A stretch of 64,000 bases of DNA from the NCBI GenBank assembly GCA_905183005.1, contig CAJJDO010000006.1, positions 667,781 to 731,780 on the forward strand, given 5' to 3'. Position numbers and translations under genes: made by a program. Below are positions 11,423-26,248 of the stretch, piece by piece. A model generated the notes under the pieces. That model was not told the origin of the DNA and searched no databases. It saw nothing but the letters and a program-made list of their open reading frames with translations. The first letter of the stretch is position 1, and the number at the start of each line of letters is the position of its first letter. Origin of the DNA: Paramecium pentaurelia (lineage: Eukaryota > Ciliophora > Oligohymenophorea > Peniculida > Parameciidae).

Positions 11423-11831
11423 TCAAATGAACACTTTCTTGTGCATAGAATGTGCAACTTGATATTTCTAATAACAATTATAAACTCTATTCCATTCTAA
11501 TTCTTCTTTGATTCTCCATCCTAACCATGCAACAATACCTCCAGGGACAGCAGCCCAAAATAGTCTCTATTTGATTGGTAAACCTTTTATTATTGGAAAG
11601 AAGAAGAATGAGAATGAATAGACAGCTCCTCCAACTTATCCTAATCTTTCAAATCTTGATGCATCTCTATTGTATACAATTAATTAAATACGCTTCTGCA
11701 TGGAACACTTATTCAGTCAATTTCAAAGGAACATGTCTATCGTATTTCAAGAATTATTTGACCTCTTCTTTTTCTTTTGCTGTAACTGTTTTCTCGAACA
11801 GACCAAAGTGTTCTGGTTGATCGTATATCAT
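11423..11831 (-). CDS. Small two-helix membrane protein, probably mitochondrial
   Basis: About 127 residues after removal of one 25-nt intron within FHAEA|DASRF. The N-terminal 45 residues are charged (MIYDQPEHFGLFEKTVTAKE). Two hydrophobic segments follow, VGGAVYSFSFFFFPIIKG and RLFWAAVPGGIVAWLGW, then a basic/charged tail ending HSMHKKVFI. Start ATG 11829-11831, TGA 11423-11425. It lies 66 bp upstream of the carrier-like gene on the same strand. The topology resembles small accessory subunits of respiratory complexes, but no family was recognised and localisation is inference. Confidence 0.6.
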
Positions 11832-12797
11832 AATAATATAATAATTAAAATCTTGCAATATTTATATCAATAATAATTATTCTAAGCTCACTATGAAGTT
11901 TGTTTACTTTAAACTAAAACTAAATAAAGTTAATTATTCATTCTTTACATTGGCAAATATTAAATCAATATATTTAAACAAAAGGTCTGAAATATAAAGT
12001 TTATTTTCAATAATCAATCAAAATAAACTAACTTTAACTTTATAATAAATTTGCCTTAATTATTTTATCTTACTTACTAGATAATTCTATTTATTATTCT
12101 AAAAAGACTCTAATTTTTTATAATATAGATATAAAGGATGAGAATTATCAAGATTAAATTAGAGGAAAAAATGATTATCAAGACATTACAGAAGTAATGA
12201 TATATATGCTAGAGAATATTAATATATTATAAAATTTTATCAAAATAATCTAAGGCATCTAAAATAATTCTAATGTATTTTCTTTTTCATCAAATATATT
12301 ATTCAAATTATTTACTAAGATCTAGGGTAACATTAAAGGATTCTTGATATTAACAATAGCAACAGAGTTAAAGAAACTCATGATATTTAGATCAGTAAAC
12401 ATTATTATATAGTAAATTTTATAAAATATACTTTCTATTTTATAGCTTCAATATACATTATTTAATCTAAGCAAAAAGTATAGAACTATTATATTAAACA
12501 TATCGCCTAATACTATATGAATATAATTAATTTATAATGAATTATTGATTGAATTAACAGGAAAATACATCAAAACTGATTTTATAAGCAAAATATTACA
12601 ATTAATTTTAATTAGTTTTTGTTATTATTATGATTTATTTTAATATAATCATAATTTGTTAGTTAATACTAAATTAAGAGGGGATTTTATAACTTATAAG
12701 TATATAAATATTAATAATTTTAAGTTTCTAGTATTATTTTATGAAATATATTTTAATTCAATGTTGATAAAATTTGAACATATTATATATTAAATTA
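11832..12797. other. AT-rich intergenic region, about 1 kb
   Basis: Very A+T-rich. One + strand frame is free of TGA for roughly 150-170 codons ending at TGA 12518-12520, but it has no good start, no recognisable motif and AT-rich codon content, so I do not call it a gene. This segment should contain the 5' region of the gene starting at 11831 and the 3' region of the dynein gene. Confidence 0.5.
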
Positions 12798-15700
12798 TCA
12801 ATCATTTAGTTGGGTTGTAAAGGCAGCTCCATTAAGAATCCAATAGTCAGGATTCTTTTTTGTAGGGCACTCAATAGCTCTTATGAAATTAGTAGAATGT
12901 CCTGTAGTTGATAACACTCCTGCCCGAAGACCTTAAGATTTATTTTGAATAGATACTTGTTTTATAAAGAGGCATTGAATATTCATTTGGATTAGGTTTA
13001 TAGTCTTAAGTAGGTATAAAATGTATTATAGGAGCCTAATAAATGGTTTAGCCAGGTAATTGATCTTCTAGTATTCCTTTGTTTATATCAAATTTACATC
13101 CTTCTATGTATAAACCATAAATGTAAGCTCCATTATCAGGAGTTGATGTAATCTAAATAGTTTAAACTTTATTACCATTTCACTATCTACATAATTAAAG
13201 AATTTGAAACTGAATCCAAGAACATCTATAGCAATTTAATTTTTTCTGGCAAATGTCTAGAGAACTGAAGTTAGGAAACCTTATGGGAAGAAGAATGCTG
13301 AGATCCAATAGCCTTTTGGATAGCCAAATTCTAAATTAAACCAATCTCTGAAGAAATTAACTCTTTTTATCATATCATCATAAAATGAGGCTAAAGGTTT
13401 TAAAGAAGGATAAGCTTTGTTAGCCCAAATTTAAGGGACTTAATTATTAAGTAAGGAGCTGTACATTTTATCGAGTTCAGCTGACATTACTACTTCTCCT
13501 TTAATAGCTGCTTATAAATTTTTTATTGAATTTCCAATAACTGATAATAATTTATTAAATCTTTGAACTTCCTAATTTAAACAAACCTTTAGTGAATCAA
13601 TTTCAGATGAATTATGTTAAGGAGCAGCTTATTTTTTCTTTTTTTCCTATTCTTTAATTTAAAATGGAAGTTTCTAGGCAAGAATATCACAAAGTTCCAA
13701 AACATTTTCATCTGGTGTTTTTGCTTTTTAATCTGAGTCACTTGCTTAAGCACTTTCTCTTGGTTGAATACTTAAAATAGTAGACAAAGCCATTTTTGAT
13801 TCAGTTAATTTAAAAGTAATATTGGCATTTTCATTCATTCCAAAAACTTCAGGTTTTTCAAAATCAGGGAATTTATTAATTAAATTTCTATATCCATCAA
13901 TATTCATTTCTGCAGGTTATTTATATACACCTGAATCTGAAAAAGAGTATCCATCATTTAATGCCTCTTCACTAAAATTATTAAATAATTATTTTACTTT
14001 ATAAACTTGGATAAAATTGTGAGTAAACATCTTCGATCCCAATCATCCGTAACTCTTCCACCATATGTAATTTCTCCGACAACATAGACAATTGCATCCC
14101 AAGGTATATCTTAAGGCTAATCAAGAAAATTCCTAAGTAATGTGTATGAAGTTTCAAGATCAGAATCATTAAATCTAATTTTAAATGAAATTTTACTCAT
14201 ATCTAATGTTCCAACCTAAAGGTCCAAATTTACGACGTTCTTGAACAACGGCATGGAAAAATGCTAGAGAAAAGAGTAATTTTTTCCATGGCTCTTTTTT
14301 TTCACAATTTTCAACTTATTCTGAAGATAAATCAGTATAACTCTTAAACATATTAGATTTCAATCCTTTAGGAGGTTCAGTAGTTAATTTAATACTGTTT
14401 TAGAGAACACTTACAGGGAAGTAATCACATGGCATACTTGTCAACATCAATCTAAAACCAGTGTTAAATTATGATTATAATTCAGGATCCTCAAACCATT
14501 CTAATTTTTTCTCAAGAGTTGGCATGAATGATTTTCCAAGATGACAATTTTATAGTATTACCCAATCACCACTCTTGACTCCACTTTCAATTGCTTTTTC
14601 AGCAATTATTCCTTGTCCTTAACCAAGTGATATTATTCTAAGCTTTTCAGATGATATTTTCTTTTGATTAGCTAATCTTATTAAACTAGATAATGGATCT
14701 GCACCTTAACTCAATATAAATATAAATGGAGTTTTATGATCAGTATCATTGAAAATTTCTTCAATTGATGCTTAATTATTAGAAGTGTATTTCTTTCCTA
14801 AGATTGCATCCACATAATATGTCATTGCATATAAAGATTCTTCTTCTCTTAAAACTTTTACAATCATTAATTTTTAGAAAGGAGTCAATTACTCATTTAA
14901 TAAACTCCAAGGATTATCAGATTGTATTAATTACTCAGTCTCTTTGAAGTTAGTTAATGTTTAGTTGTAAATTTGTATAAAATTTTAATGGACTGTTGTT
15001 AATTGATACAATTCATTCCAGATTTTAGGAGTTAATTTAACAGTATTAGGCATAGCTGGTGGTTAAATTGATAGACTTGCACCTCTTATAAAAAGATTCC
15101 ATTCTCCAAAAGAGATTTGTTTTGCATTTAGTTATATTTTAACAGTCATTAGAAATGAAAAGATTCTCTTATGTTAATTAAATAGACCTCTACAAACATT
15201 TGAGTAGATTGCTTCAGTTATGCCATCTATTAATGTAGAAATTCTTATTTTTATATCTTCATTCTTTTCTGAATTTCTAATTACATTTTAATAAAGTCTC
15301 TTGAAATAATTTAATGAAAACTAATACATTGGATCTACCAAAGTGAAATCTGCAATAACAAAATAAAGCAAACTACCTCTAGTAGCCACTGGCAAATATT
15401 ATTATCTTGCAGCTTCAATTTCAGCAGATTTCTATTCTTGATTTACTAAACTTTCTTTAACTTATATTGCATCTTATTTTGATATCTTTAAATTTTCAAT
15501 TAAATCAACATTATCTAAAATCATTCCTTTAGAATTTGCTAATAGATTTAAAATCTTCTCTTCATTCTTTCTTAAATTCATGTTTCCAGTAGAAATTCTC
15601 TTAATCAAGTCTTTTTTCTCTTCTTCCATCTCAGGTTTTTCAATCTATACAACATCTCCAAGTAATTATTCTTCTAAACCTTATTCTGTGACTGTAAAAT

Positions 15701-18700
15701 TAATCACTGTTACTCTAATAAATATCTCTGGTAAAAATTATGGATTTGCCAATTTTGTACTAAAGAATAATTTGAAATTAGGATCAAATTCAACTTCTCT
15801 ATCCCCTATCTTTATCATTTTTCTTCTATTTATTATATTAAATTATTTCAATAATAATGGTTCTAAAAAGTTATCCAATTATTCTTAAACATCTTCTAAA
15901 AGCAAAGGAATTCCTGTTTAAACTGCATTTTCTATATGTTTAATAAGTCCTTCTTATGTAATCTTTAAAACTTTCAAATTATGCTCTCTATAACTATTCT
16001 TGATCCAAGTATTAGCTTATAATTGTGGATCAATAAACATAGGATAAGATCTACTGTATTTTTGAATGATACCATTTGACTTTGAAACTGTATCATTAGG
16101 TAATCCATTTGCTGCCCATTATTAAATTTCAAGAGCATCTCCTAAGACTGATTCAAAATTATATTTCTCACTCAAAGGAATAGTTAATTCTGTAGCTTTT
16201 TCCATCCAATTTTGTATTAATTAATTTCTAAAGGTTCCGGTAAATGGACCCAAATAAGCTACTGTTGAACCTCCCAAGAATACATTACCCAAGAGTAGTT
16301 ATATTTCTTCAGTTAAACTTTCAACTTTAATTTTCCATCTTTCTTACTCATCTGCTAATCCAACTGTAAGTTCTTCAGCTCTTATTAATCTTTATTCTGT
16401 TGTTTAAATATCTTAATCAAGACGATCTTTTTCTTATTTATTTTAATTGAATTGTATTTCTAATTCTGTTACTTTTTTAACTACTTAAGCTAATTCAGAT
16501 TGTTTTTATAATAAAATTTTATTAGCTTTCTCTAATTATTAATTCATAGCTTCTACTTGACTTTTCTTTTTCTCTACATCATTATTTACATCAGTAAATT
16601 CACTCACAGCTCTAACCCATTCACAAATAGACTTTGCAGCAACACTTACTTTTTAAACTAAATTTGGTATGAATTCAGGATTACTAGCTATTTTAGCTTT
16701 AATTTTATTTTAAGTTACTTATTTTATTTTACCTACGTCTAATCCTTTCATTTTTGCTAAGAAATTAGGATCAGCCAATAGTTTTTTAATAGAATCCCAA
16801 TCCAATTTTTCTTCAAATAAAATAGCAACACATTCTAAAGTAAAACGTACAATTGGTTATGGGTTGTTATTACTTTTAATTTCAGAAATATCATTTCTAT
16901 TAAGAGTATTAAGTGCTTCTGTGGCAGCATTCAAAGTAGGAATAGCTTCATTAAGTATTTTATCAGCTTCAGCTTTAGTTTCCTTAATTCTTGATGCCTA
17001 TTCATTAACTTATCTTTCTTCTTCTGAAACTAACTGTTTTACTCTATTAGCTTCAGAAGAATCAATTTATAATTTTTAGAGTAATTATTCTTAATCNCAA
17101 TAAACATAGGATAAGATCTACTGTATTTTTGAATGATACCATTTGACTTTGAAACTGTATCATTAGGTAATCCATTTGCTGCCCATTATTAAATTTCAAG
17201 AGCATCTCCTAAGACTGATTCAAAATTATATTTCTCACTCAAAGGAATAGTTAATTCTGTTGCTTTTTCCATCCAATTTTGTATTAATTAATTTCTAAAG
17301 GTTCCAGTAAATGGACCCAAATAAGCTACTGTTGAACCTCCCAAGAATACATTACCCAAGAGTAGTTATATTTCTTCAGTTAAACTTTCAACTTTAATTT
17401 TCCATCTTTCTTACTCATCTGCTAATCCAACTGTAAGTTCTTCAGCTCTTATTAATCTTTATTCTGTTGTTTAAATATCTTAATCAAGACGATCTTTTTC
17501 TTATTTATTTTAATTGAATTGTATTTCTAATTCTGTTACTTTTTTAACTACTTAAGCTAATTCAGATTGTTTTTATAATAATATTTTATTAGCTTTCTCT
17601 AATTATTAATTCATAGCTTCTACTTGACTTTTCTTTTTCTCTACATCATTATTTACATCAGTAAATTCACTCACAGCTCTAACCCATTCACAAATAGACT
17701 TTGCAGCAACACTTACTTTTTAAACTAAATTTGGTATGAATTCAGGATTACTAGCTATTTTAGCCTTAATTTTATTTTAAGTTACTTATTTTATTTTACC
17801 TACGTCTAATCCTTTCATTTTTGCTAAGAAATTAGGATCAGCCAATAGTTTTTTAATAGAATCCCAATCCAATTTTTCTTCAAATAAAATAGCAACACAT
17901 TCTAAAGTAAAACGTACAATTGGTTATGGGTTGTTATTACTTTTAATTTCAGAAATATCATTTCTATTAAGAGTATTAAGTGCTTCTGTGGCAGCATTCA
18001 AAGTAGGAATAGCTTCATTAAGTATTTTATCAGCTTCAGCTTTAGTTTCCTTAATTCTTGATGCCTATTCATTAACTTATCTTTCTTCTTCTGAAACTAA
18101 CTGTTTTACTCTATTAGCTTCAGAAGAATCAATTTATAATTTTTAGAGTAATTATTCTTAATCTATAGTTTTTTATTTTAAAATTGGTTGCATTTCAGTT
18201 AATTTAACTTTTAAATCACTAATGATACTATTAGCTTCATGTAATTTATGTAATCCTGAAGCTAATTTCAACTTATTTGATTATAATTCTTCTTTTTTCA
18301 TCATCAATAATGTCTTATAAGATTCTATTAAATCAAGATATGATTTTGGAGTGACATAAACATTTCTTTTAAGAGCAGCATAAAATTCATCACATTTTCT
18401 TTCAACACTTTAGTGAACATGAACACACATTTAATAAAGATTTTATCTCATATCTTTAGTTAGACCATCAAATTCTAAAGTTTCTAAAAACATTTCTGCC
18501 ACACTCATCAATGCTTCTTATGGCCATTTGTGTAACCATTCTATTGTACAACAATTAACTAAACTTGGAAACATTCTTAATCTTACTCTTAATTATCCAC
18601 CTATTGGTGATAATCCTAAAACAATATGTAAATTTGATCTAATTTTTTAGACAAAGTATGGATATATATCATTAATTTTTAATTCTCTTGCTTCTGCTTA

Positions 18701-21700
18701 TAATCCTTAATTAATAATTTCTAAATCATCTTTAGTCAACATATTAGGTACTTCACCTGAATTAAGAAGATTGTTAACATCTTCAAGAAAACCTTCTTAT
18801 AATATTTATGTATCTGAAAAAGAGAATGCTACCAATCTATTATCAATTCCTACTGCACACATCATTCTAAATAAATCTTCCTTAAATTCTTTCTTACCAT
18901 AATTTTTCTTACTCTCAATTGTATCTATTTTGCAACCAGCCAAAACAGCTCCTAGTTGTGTCAATGATTTCTTACCAGAACCTCCAACTCCAACTAACAT
19001 ATAATGTCCTCTTTATTATCTTAACACTCTACTAATCCTAGTCAAATGTTCAATAGCATCTTTGAATAATACTAAATTCATTTTAGTATATTCCATCATG
19101 TATTCATTAATCACTTTTATAAGTTGATTATAATCTCTTACTTCCTCATAGATTCTATCAGATAACTCAGCTCTTTTCTAAAAATCTGCAAAAATAAGAG
19201 GTGGTTATGAATCAAATAATTCATCAACCTTATATTCAATCTTAAAAAATAAGAATATATTTTTAACTAAGTTCTCTTTAAACCAATCTTAATCTTATGA
19301 ATTGATTAATCTATCCATTAAAACTCTACATGTTTCATGTGCCCATAATCTAACAATTTATTCAGATTTCTAATAAATCATAGGTTTTGCTTATAAAATG
19401 CCTTAGAAAATCTTGCTAACATCTCTAAGATTGAAGACATAATGAGATTTTTCTGGAGTAGGCAATAAGGCTTTTTAGATTTCAGAGTACATTTGAAGAG
19501 TTGCATTAACAATTGAATAGTTTTCACTCAAATCCACAATTTCACTCTTGAAATGATTATTTTTTAAGAATGCCTTCAAAATAGTGCTAAAAATCCAAGA
19601 TAATGTTTCATCACTCGAATTAGGCACACTTAACAAAGCGAAATGGCGTGTAAATCTAACTGTGATTGGAGACCTTCCTCCACCTGGTGGACCACAAGCA
19701 CAAATTAGAATAGTATTATCAACATCCTTCCAATTAAAACTTTTTCTATCATAAACACCTCGATAATCTATAAATTATCTTAATAATTCAATTGGTGGTT
19801 ATGCACCATATTATTCTAAGGCAGGCATATTGACATCATCAACAAATACTACAAACTTCTTTCCAGGAGGAGGCATCAAAATAGTTCTTCCTTTTTTACG
19901 TTATGTTTATAATTTTTATTCAATACTTAATTATGTTGTAAAACTTGCTGTTTTAGCTGAGAATGTAATCTACATCAAAGCTATAAGACCATCGTCTCTT
20001 AATTTTTCAACAGTAGAATTAACCATAATAGTTTTACCAGTTCCTGTAACTCCAGTGATAAACATAGGACAATTTGTATTTACTGCTTATTCCAAAAACC
20101 ATCCATGAGCAACTGTTTCTTTTGTCTAAACAACCATATCAAAATAACTCATTCCTTTAACATAATCAAATTGAGGAATGATATCATTCCATTGTGTATA
20201 ATTTATATCTACCAATCCATCAGTTTTTGTTATTCTAACTAAACAAGCAAATAGAGATCCCCTAGGCAGAACCTCAACTGGAAAAGTATCAGCTACAATT
20301 CTTTCAAATTTTGAATAATCATCTGAAATAAGAGTTGCACCAACAGACCAAGCAAATACCCAAACAAATATTTTTTCAATGTGTTTTTTTGATATTTCAT
20401 CTCTTAAATTGCAACTCAATTATTAATTATAGAATTAAATGACCATCCTCAATATTTTAATTAATCCAACAGCCATTTAAGTTTCATGTACTGGTATTAA
20501 TTACTTACATGATTTAATAATCTAAGTAATTGATTTATTAAATGACACTTTTATTTAAATCAATAAATGATCTATAATATCTCTACTCAAAATATCAATA
20601 AGAGTCATAGCTTCTGTTATAACTATAGGTTCATAACCTAACACTTTATCATCCAAATACACCATACCACATCTACTTACTGTTGCAGGTGATGCCACTG
20701 CCAAATCTAAAACTTCAAAGATCATTCTCATTTAAGTCTTTAATTTAATACGTTCACCATTACTTAAACATAAAGTCATTGAATCATCCAACACTGTGTT
20801 CATATTTTCAATCCATAAAGCATCCACTGGCCCATCAAACACAACCCATTTCTTTTCTAAAGTCTCTGATGATGCATATCCTCTCATTATATTAGATGCT
20901 AAACCATCAGTCCATTATTAAGTCATCATATCAAATTGTCCATATAATTCTTCCATAGATATTGCTTTTGGATTCAAAATTTAATGTTCAACCATCTAAT
21001 AAATTGGATGATTCTTAATTCCTTTCAAAGAATATTGTTCAAATAATTTAATATATGATTCCCTAAGTATATTTTATACTTAAGATTTACCACCCATAGT
21101 CACTCCTACCAACATTACTCCAAATCTTACTTTCAATGTTTCATGGAACTAAATCACTTTTTCTATAAAAGTATCTTATTATTATAATTTATTAAGATCT
21201 ATAACATTTTTTATTGCTGTTTCTAATTCTTTGTTCTGTACTGTTGGAATTTACATACCTGGAAATAGATCACTCACTATTGCATTAAATAAAGGAATAT
21301 CATGAGACAAGAATTTTGGTAAATTACTCTCCCTCATAGCTCTAATCAAGACAATATCTTCATTTATGTTTGGTTCTGCTCTTTTTAATGATCCAGCCAT
21401 TACTAAAACAGATTTGACTGCTCTCATACCAAAATCATAATGATCTTGCTGACTTAATTACTCTGAACTTAATTGATACAATTTAACCATTTTTCTTGAT
21501 AAATCTTTGGCATTTGAAAATCCTTCAGCATACAACATAATTTCAGCAATCAATCTATAATCTGGAACCATCATAGCTACTGGTCTAAAAAGTACTTTCA
21601 AATTATCAGGTAATTCTGTTCTACCAGCATAACCAGGATTCATTGTAATAAATATACCCAAATCAGGATTTAATTATACATTTTTACCAAAGAAATAAAA

Positions 21701-24700
21701 ATTCATTTTATATTCCAACAAAGCTTCTCTTATAGTTTATACTTATTGTGCTATGACTGATAATACTTCAATATAGATTCTGTTAAATTCATCTAAACAA
21801 ACCCAGGCTCCACAATATGCCAATCCTGCAAATAGTTTTTCCATCATTTTAGCTGTAATTTAATCTGAACAATTAAATACTATACAATATCTTCCCAAAG
21901 CTTTAGCTAAATCTTTACATGATTCTGTTTTTCCAGTACCAGCTGGACCTTATGGTGCTGCTCCTAATTTGATACCCAAAGCTCCTGTTATAGTCATCCA
22001 ACATCTATCAGTTAAAGGAGTAATAACTAATCTTGTAGTTGATCCCAAAAACTCATAACCATACATTAATTTTGCATTAACTTATTTTGCATGCACACTT
22101 TCTTCATCATGATAAAATCTCAATTATTATTGCCATTTGAAATCCATTATACCTTCTACAGATTCATTTCTCATATTATCTACAATATCTCTGAAATGAA
22201 CATCTTAAGTAACCAATGCCACAAGAGTTCTTCTTTATAATTCAGTAAGATTTCCTCTAATTAATAATGTCAATTCATCAAGCATTGATACATTAGCATC
22301 ATACCAATCATCCAAATCACCTTCTGCATCTGCTTATAAATAATTTTCTTCTGTTATTTTAGTCCAAAATATAGAGTCAATAGTAATAATAATTTATAAT
22401 GGAAATTCAAATACCCAATCTTTTCTCTATGTATCTTCTAATTAATATTTAATTAAAGATTATCTCATGACACCACTTAATGATGATTTCATTTTATCCT
22501 CTAAAGCTTTTAACCAATCTTCCACTTCCCCTCTTGCTGAATATCCCTTAAGTACAGCAATTTCTCCTTCAGCAGATATCATTCCAATAGCATTTTCTTA
22601 TGAATCAAACTGAATTTTTACTAAGTTTTCAAAACACTTTCTTAAATATGGTTGAATAGCCTAAATATTTTTTGCATTTGATAATATTTCTAAAAGTTCA
22701 TCATTTGATAAAAAGTAAAATCTTTAAAAAACATCTCTTTTCTTTTCTAAAAATTCATCCAAAGCTTTTTAAATAACATCAAAATTATTATTATTTTATC
22801 TTAGTTAATTAAAATATAATCTATTTTAATAATCATCTGCCCATTTCCTAGCAATACTACTATCTCTAGCATTTCTCATAATTTTTTTCCATTGAGTATC
22901 AGCTTATTAAAATATTTTGGATTCCTTTGCTAAATTCTTAGCACTATATGGTGAATTCAAAATAGGTTCCAAATATAACCAATTTCTTTGATGTAACATC
23001 CATTCATCAAATAATTCCTAGAAATATCTTAATAATGATTATTATCTTTCTACTTCAGGTCTAATACCTTCTACAAATCTTGATGCTAAAATATTATTAA
23101 CAGTCAATAATGTATCATCAATTTTAGATATCAAATCTTCATTATTTCCTAGAATAAAAACATCTTTTGATTCTCTATATGGTTAAACTGTAATAACTGC
23201 TGATCTCCAAATAGATTCAACCTATTCTAACATTTTAACTAATTCTATTTCTTTTGCTGCTCTTAATGCAATTTCACTAAGCTTGTCTTTGACTTAATCT
23301 AATCCAGCTTATGTAATCCATGAAACATTATATTTAGGATCATTTATTGGTGTAAATGGTTCTAAGATAGGTTCTTTAAATAGCTATTAATTTTCAAGTA
23401 TTAATGCTCTTATTTGATTCCATTATTTCTCTGATATAGCAGGATCTTTTAATGCTTATAAAACTTAATAGACACCTCTGAAACCTTCAATATCTGATTT
23501 AAATACTCTAGCTACTTCATTTTTATCTAATTCTTTGGCACATAAATTAGCTGCCTTTTATAATTTTTCCATTAGATTGTTCATATCATCTAAATTTATA
23601 TCTGTATAATGTTATTTTAACCAGATTGAATAATTTGAAATCCATTCATTTCTTCCACACCACAATCTCTCTAATAAAGTAAATTCATTATTAAATGCTT
23701 CCAATTTCTCAAATGGTGTATATTCCATATTCAATGCTATTTAATAATCATTCAATTTTTTTGCATGAATTTTTAATTCATCTACTTGTTTTCTTACTCC
23801 TTTAACAAATGTTACCATATCACCCAAATCTGCTGCTAAAGAACTCAATGGTTATTCTGAAATTCTTTCATTTAAGTCTTTAACTGTGTTATCTACTTAT
23901 GGAATCATTCTTTCCATATCTTTTCTAAATTTATTTAAGTTTTAATCATAATTAGCCATGGCATCATCAACTTTTTTACGAAGTTAACTAACTTATTGAT
24001 TACATTCTGCAAATTTTTATTTGTGTTTATCTTGAATTTTAATACGTAATTCATCCATAAGTAATGCCATAGCTGTTACTTCTTATGAGACATTACTTAA
24101 ATCTTCAAATTAGTTATTAATTACATTCACAGCCTCCATATAATTAACAAATTATTCTACTGTTATTGGTGATATAGCTATGGTTGAATATAATTAAGCT
24201 GTTTTTTATGTAAAAAGTACTGCTTTCTTGTACATATATTCAGGTATAAATTTTTATAATTCTTAAATGCAATTCATAGCACTGGATTTAATCTTGGCCT
24301 TTAATTTTTGATTATCAAACATTATCATTCCAATCTCTTGAGTAGGTTCTATATCTTAAAATTGTTGATCTTATTCCTTATATAAATTAATGGCATTTCT
24401 GTATTCTTCTACTTCTTTATCAGCAAACTATTTTTCAATATTGACTCCTGTATTATCAACATACCATTTCATAAATGGTTTTAATTTTTCAGCATATGAT
24501 TCTAAATAATCAAATGCAATTTCCAATTCTTTTCTCATTTAACCACATAAAATTTAGAAATTCTCACTTCCATTTATTATTGCTTTAACATCTACTTTTT
24601 CTGATTATTAATTGCTTTCATCTTAAATATAATGCTATAATTCTGGCATAGACAACATTTCTCTATGTCTTGTAGTTATACGAATAACACTATTAGTAAC

Positions 24701-26214
24701 AACACTTTCAAATATTCTAAATAATTATTCTCTCACAGGATTAAAAACTATTTCTTCCTATTTACCAATTGCCTCAATAATTATCCAACATTATGGTTAA
24801 CCTTTACCATAATATCCTTTTCTTTTTACTCCTGAACTCTCCTTATATTATTCATTAAATTCACGAATCTATTTAACAATGTGTTCAACTGAATTCTACA
24901 TCATCTATAATTTAGCATCTATTATGATGTAATCAACATATTTCACAAATTTTCTTAATCTTTTATAATGAGTTCTTATAGTAGCCTCGGTTGTGTATGG
25001 CATATCTTTTCCTGATTCATCTCCAACTAATAATGGAGCTCTCTCTTCATTATCATCTTCATGAAGTGGAATACGATGAATTTCTTTAAAATTGACTAAA
25101 GATTTCTAACAACATTCCACAATTATTTATTTAATCTATTATTCATATGAATCAAATTTAATATCCATTATAGACATTAAATGTTTATCTTACAATTATT
25201 TAAAATTTTCATGGGTTTATGGAACTGTAGTTGAAGTATCTAAAAATCTTATATCTTAAGCCATTTATTAACATATCCTACGAACTTCTAATAATGTGAT
25301 TCTTAATTATTTGTCAGTTGAAAACATATTAGAAATCATTAAATCTTGATTTTTTGCAAGAATGTTTTTCCTCATTAATCTCTTCCATAAAAAGAAATTC
25401 TTCCATAATTTATATTTTCTAAAAAAATCTATTTTTTAAAGATCTTAATATAATTTAGCTTCTCTTTGCCACTCCTCTATTGTTAAAAATGTAATCTCAT
25501 CATTTTGGAAATATGTGATACCTCTTGCACTTATTGTCATATATTCTTTTGGATTTCTATCTTCAAATTCAACTATTTAATAATCATAGGCATGATCTCT
25601 TTTATTTAAATAACAGAACTCATCAGCCATTTCGGGATCAGTTCTTATCAAATAAATAAAATCCATAGGTGATAAGTAGGATTATTATTACTGTTTCTTC
25701 TTAGGTTTTCTAAGTGCCTTCTTAATCATCTAGGTGTCTTTCTTTTTTTCAGGTTGTTACAGCAATCCAATGATAGAATCATTAATGGTTGAATTAGGGT
25801 TTTAAACATCCTCTAAAATGCTCATTCCATGATCACTTAATAATCTATGACCAAGAGGTGACAAATTCTTGGGTTTCTTGAGTTAATCTTGTATTAGAAT
25901 GTCACTTCTAAAGTCTTTAGTTATTAAATTATCATTTACTTTTTGTAGATTGATGTCCTGATCGATCAAGTAAAATTCTGCCATTTTATATGGTTACACC
26001 TAAAGCTGAGTGAGTTTAGGTTGTGGGCTCTAATCTTTATTTAGAAACCTTAGGCACCAATGAAGGCAAGGAGATTACCGAGAGCTGTTAAGTGAGTTTT
26101 CGTTCATTAGGATCATAACGATTAATATTTTTATAAAGCCGTCCTTTGAGCTACCCTTACGAAAGTTGTTCAAAATTGAAACGTTTATTATTGTCACTAT
26201 CCATAATAAATAAT
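12798..26214 (-). CDS. Axonemal dynein heavy chain (inner-arm, single-headed size class)
   Basis: Motor subunit of ciliary dynein, about 4,100 codons after discounting the duplicated segment. Exon 1 starts at ATG 26212-26214 (MDSDNNKRFNFEQLS); a 22-nt intron near 25,980 joins it to EFYLIDQD. The tail is helical with the linker. AAA1 P-loop GPAGTGKTESC lies at about 21,920-21,955 (residue about 1,415), AAA2 GVTMGGKS at about 21,085-21,110, AAA3 GVTGTGKT at about 20,024-20,056, AAA4 GVGGSGKKS at about 18,961-18,993. Stalk and AAA5 (GLPNDTVSKSNGI, FIDPQ) follow, and the C-terminal domain includes DNGAYIYGLYIEG and ends FTTQLND. Another 23-nt intron lies near 13,165. Length fits DNAH1/3/6/7/12-type inner-arm chains rather than 4,500-residue outer-arm chains. 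The tandem duplication at 16,031-18,163 breaks the frame as assembled. Confidence 0.93.
16031..17096. repeat. First copy of near-identical 1,066-bp direct repeat
   Basis: Bases 16,031-17,096 recur at 17,098-18,163 with an offset of 1,067. I counted four substitutions (for example tctgtagc versus tctgttgc). The segment encodes the end of the dynein stalk and the start of AAA5. A single N separates the copies, so this is best read as an unresolved contig overlap rather than a genomic repeat. Confidence 0.9.
17097..17097. other. Single ambiguous base (N), contig join
   Basis: The only N in the window, exactly at the junction of the two repeat copies. It looks like a placeholder introduced when two overlapping contigs were abutted. 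Confidence 0.9.
17098..18163. repeat. Second copy of near-identical 1,066-bp direct repeat
   Basis: Partner of 16,031-17,096; the two differ at about four positions, in keeping with two alleles or recent paralogs. True dynein sequence resumes beyond 18,163. The 1,067-base offset is not a multiple of three, so retaining both copies shifts the reading frame. Confidence 0.9.
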
Positions 26215-26248
26215 TAATATATGGACACCGATTTATAAATATTTAAAT

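Noticed and set aside
11900..12520. TGA-free + strand frame of about 150-170 codons
   Set aside because: With only TGA as a stop in very AT-rich DNA such frames arise by chance; no start, motif or composition supports it.
16864..18146. Two identical + strand frames of 71 codons
   Set aside because: They are the antisense of the dynein gene, duplicated because of the assembly join.
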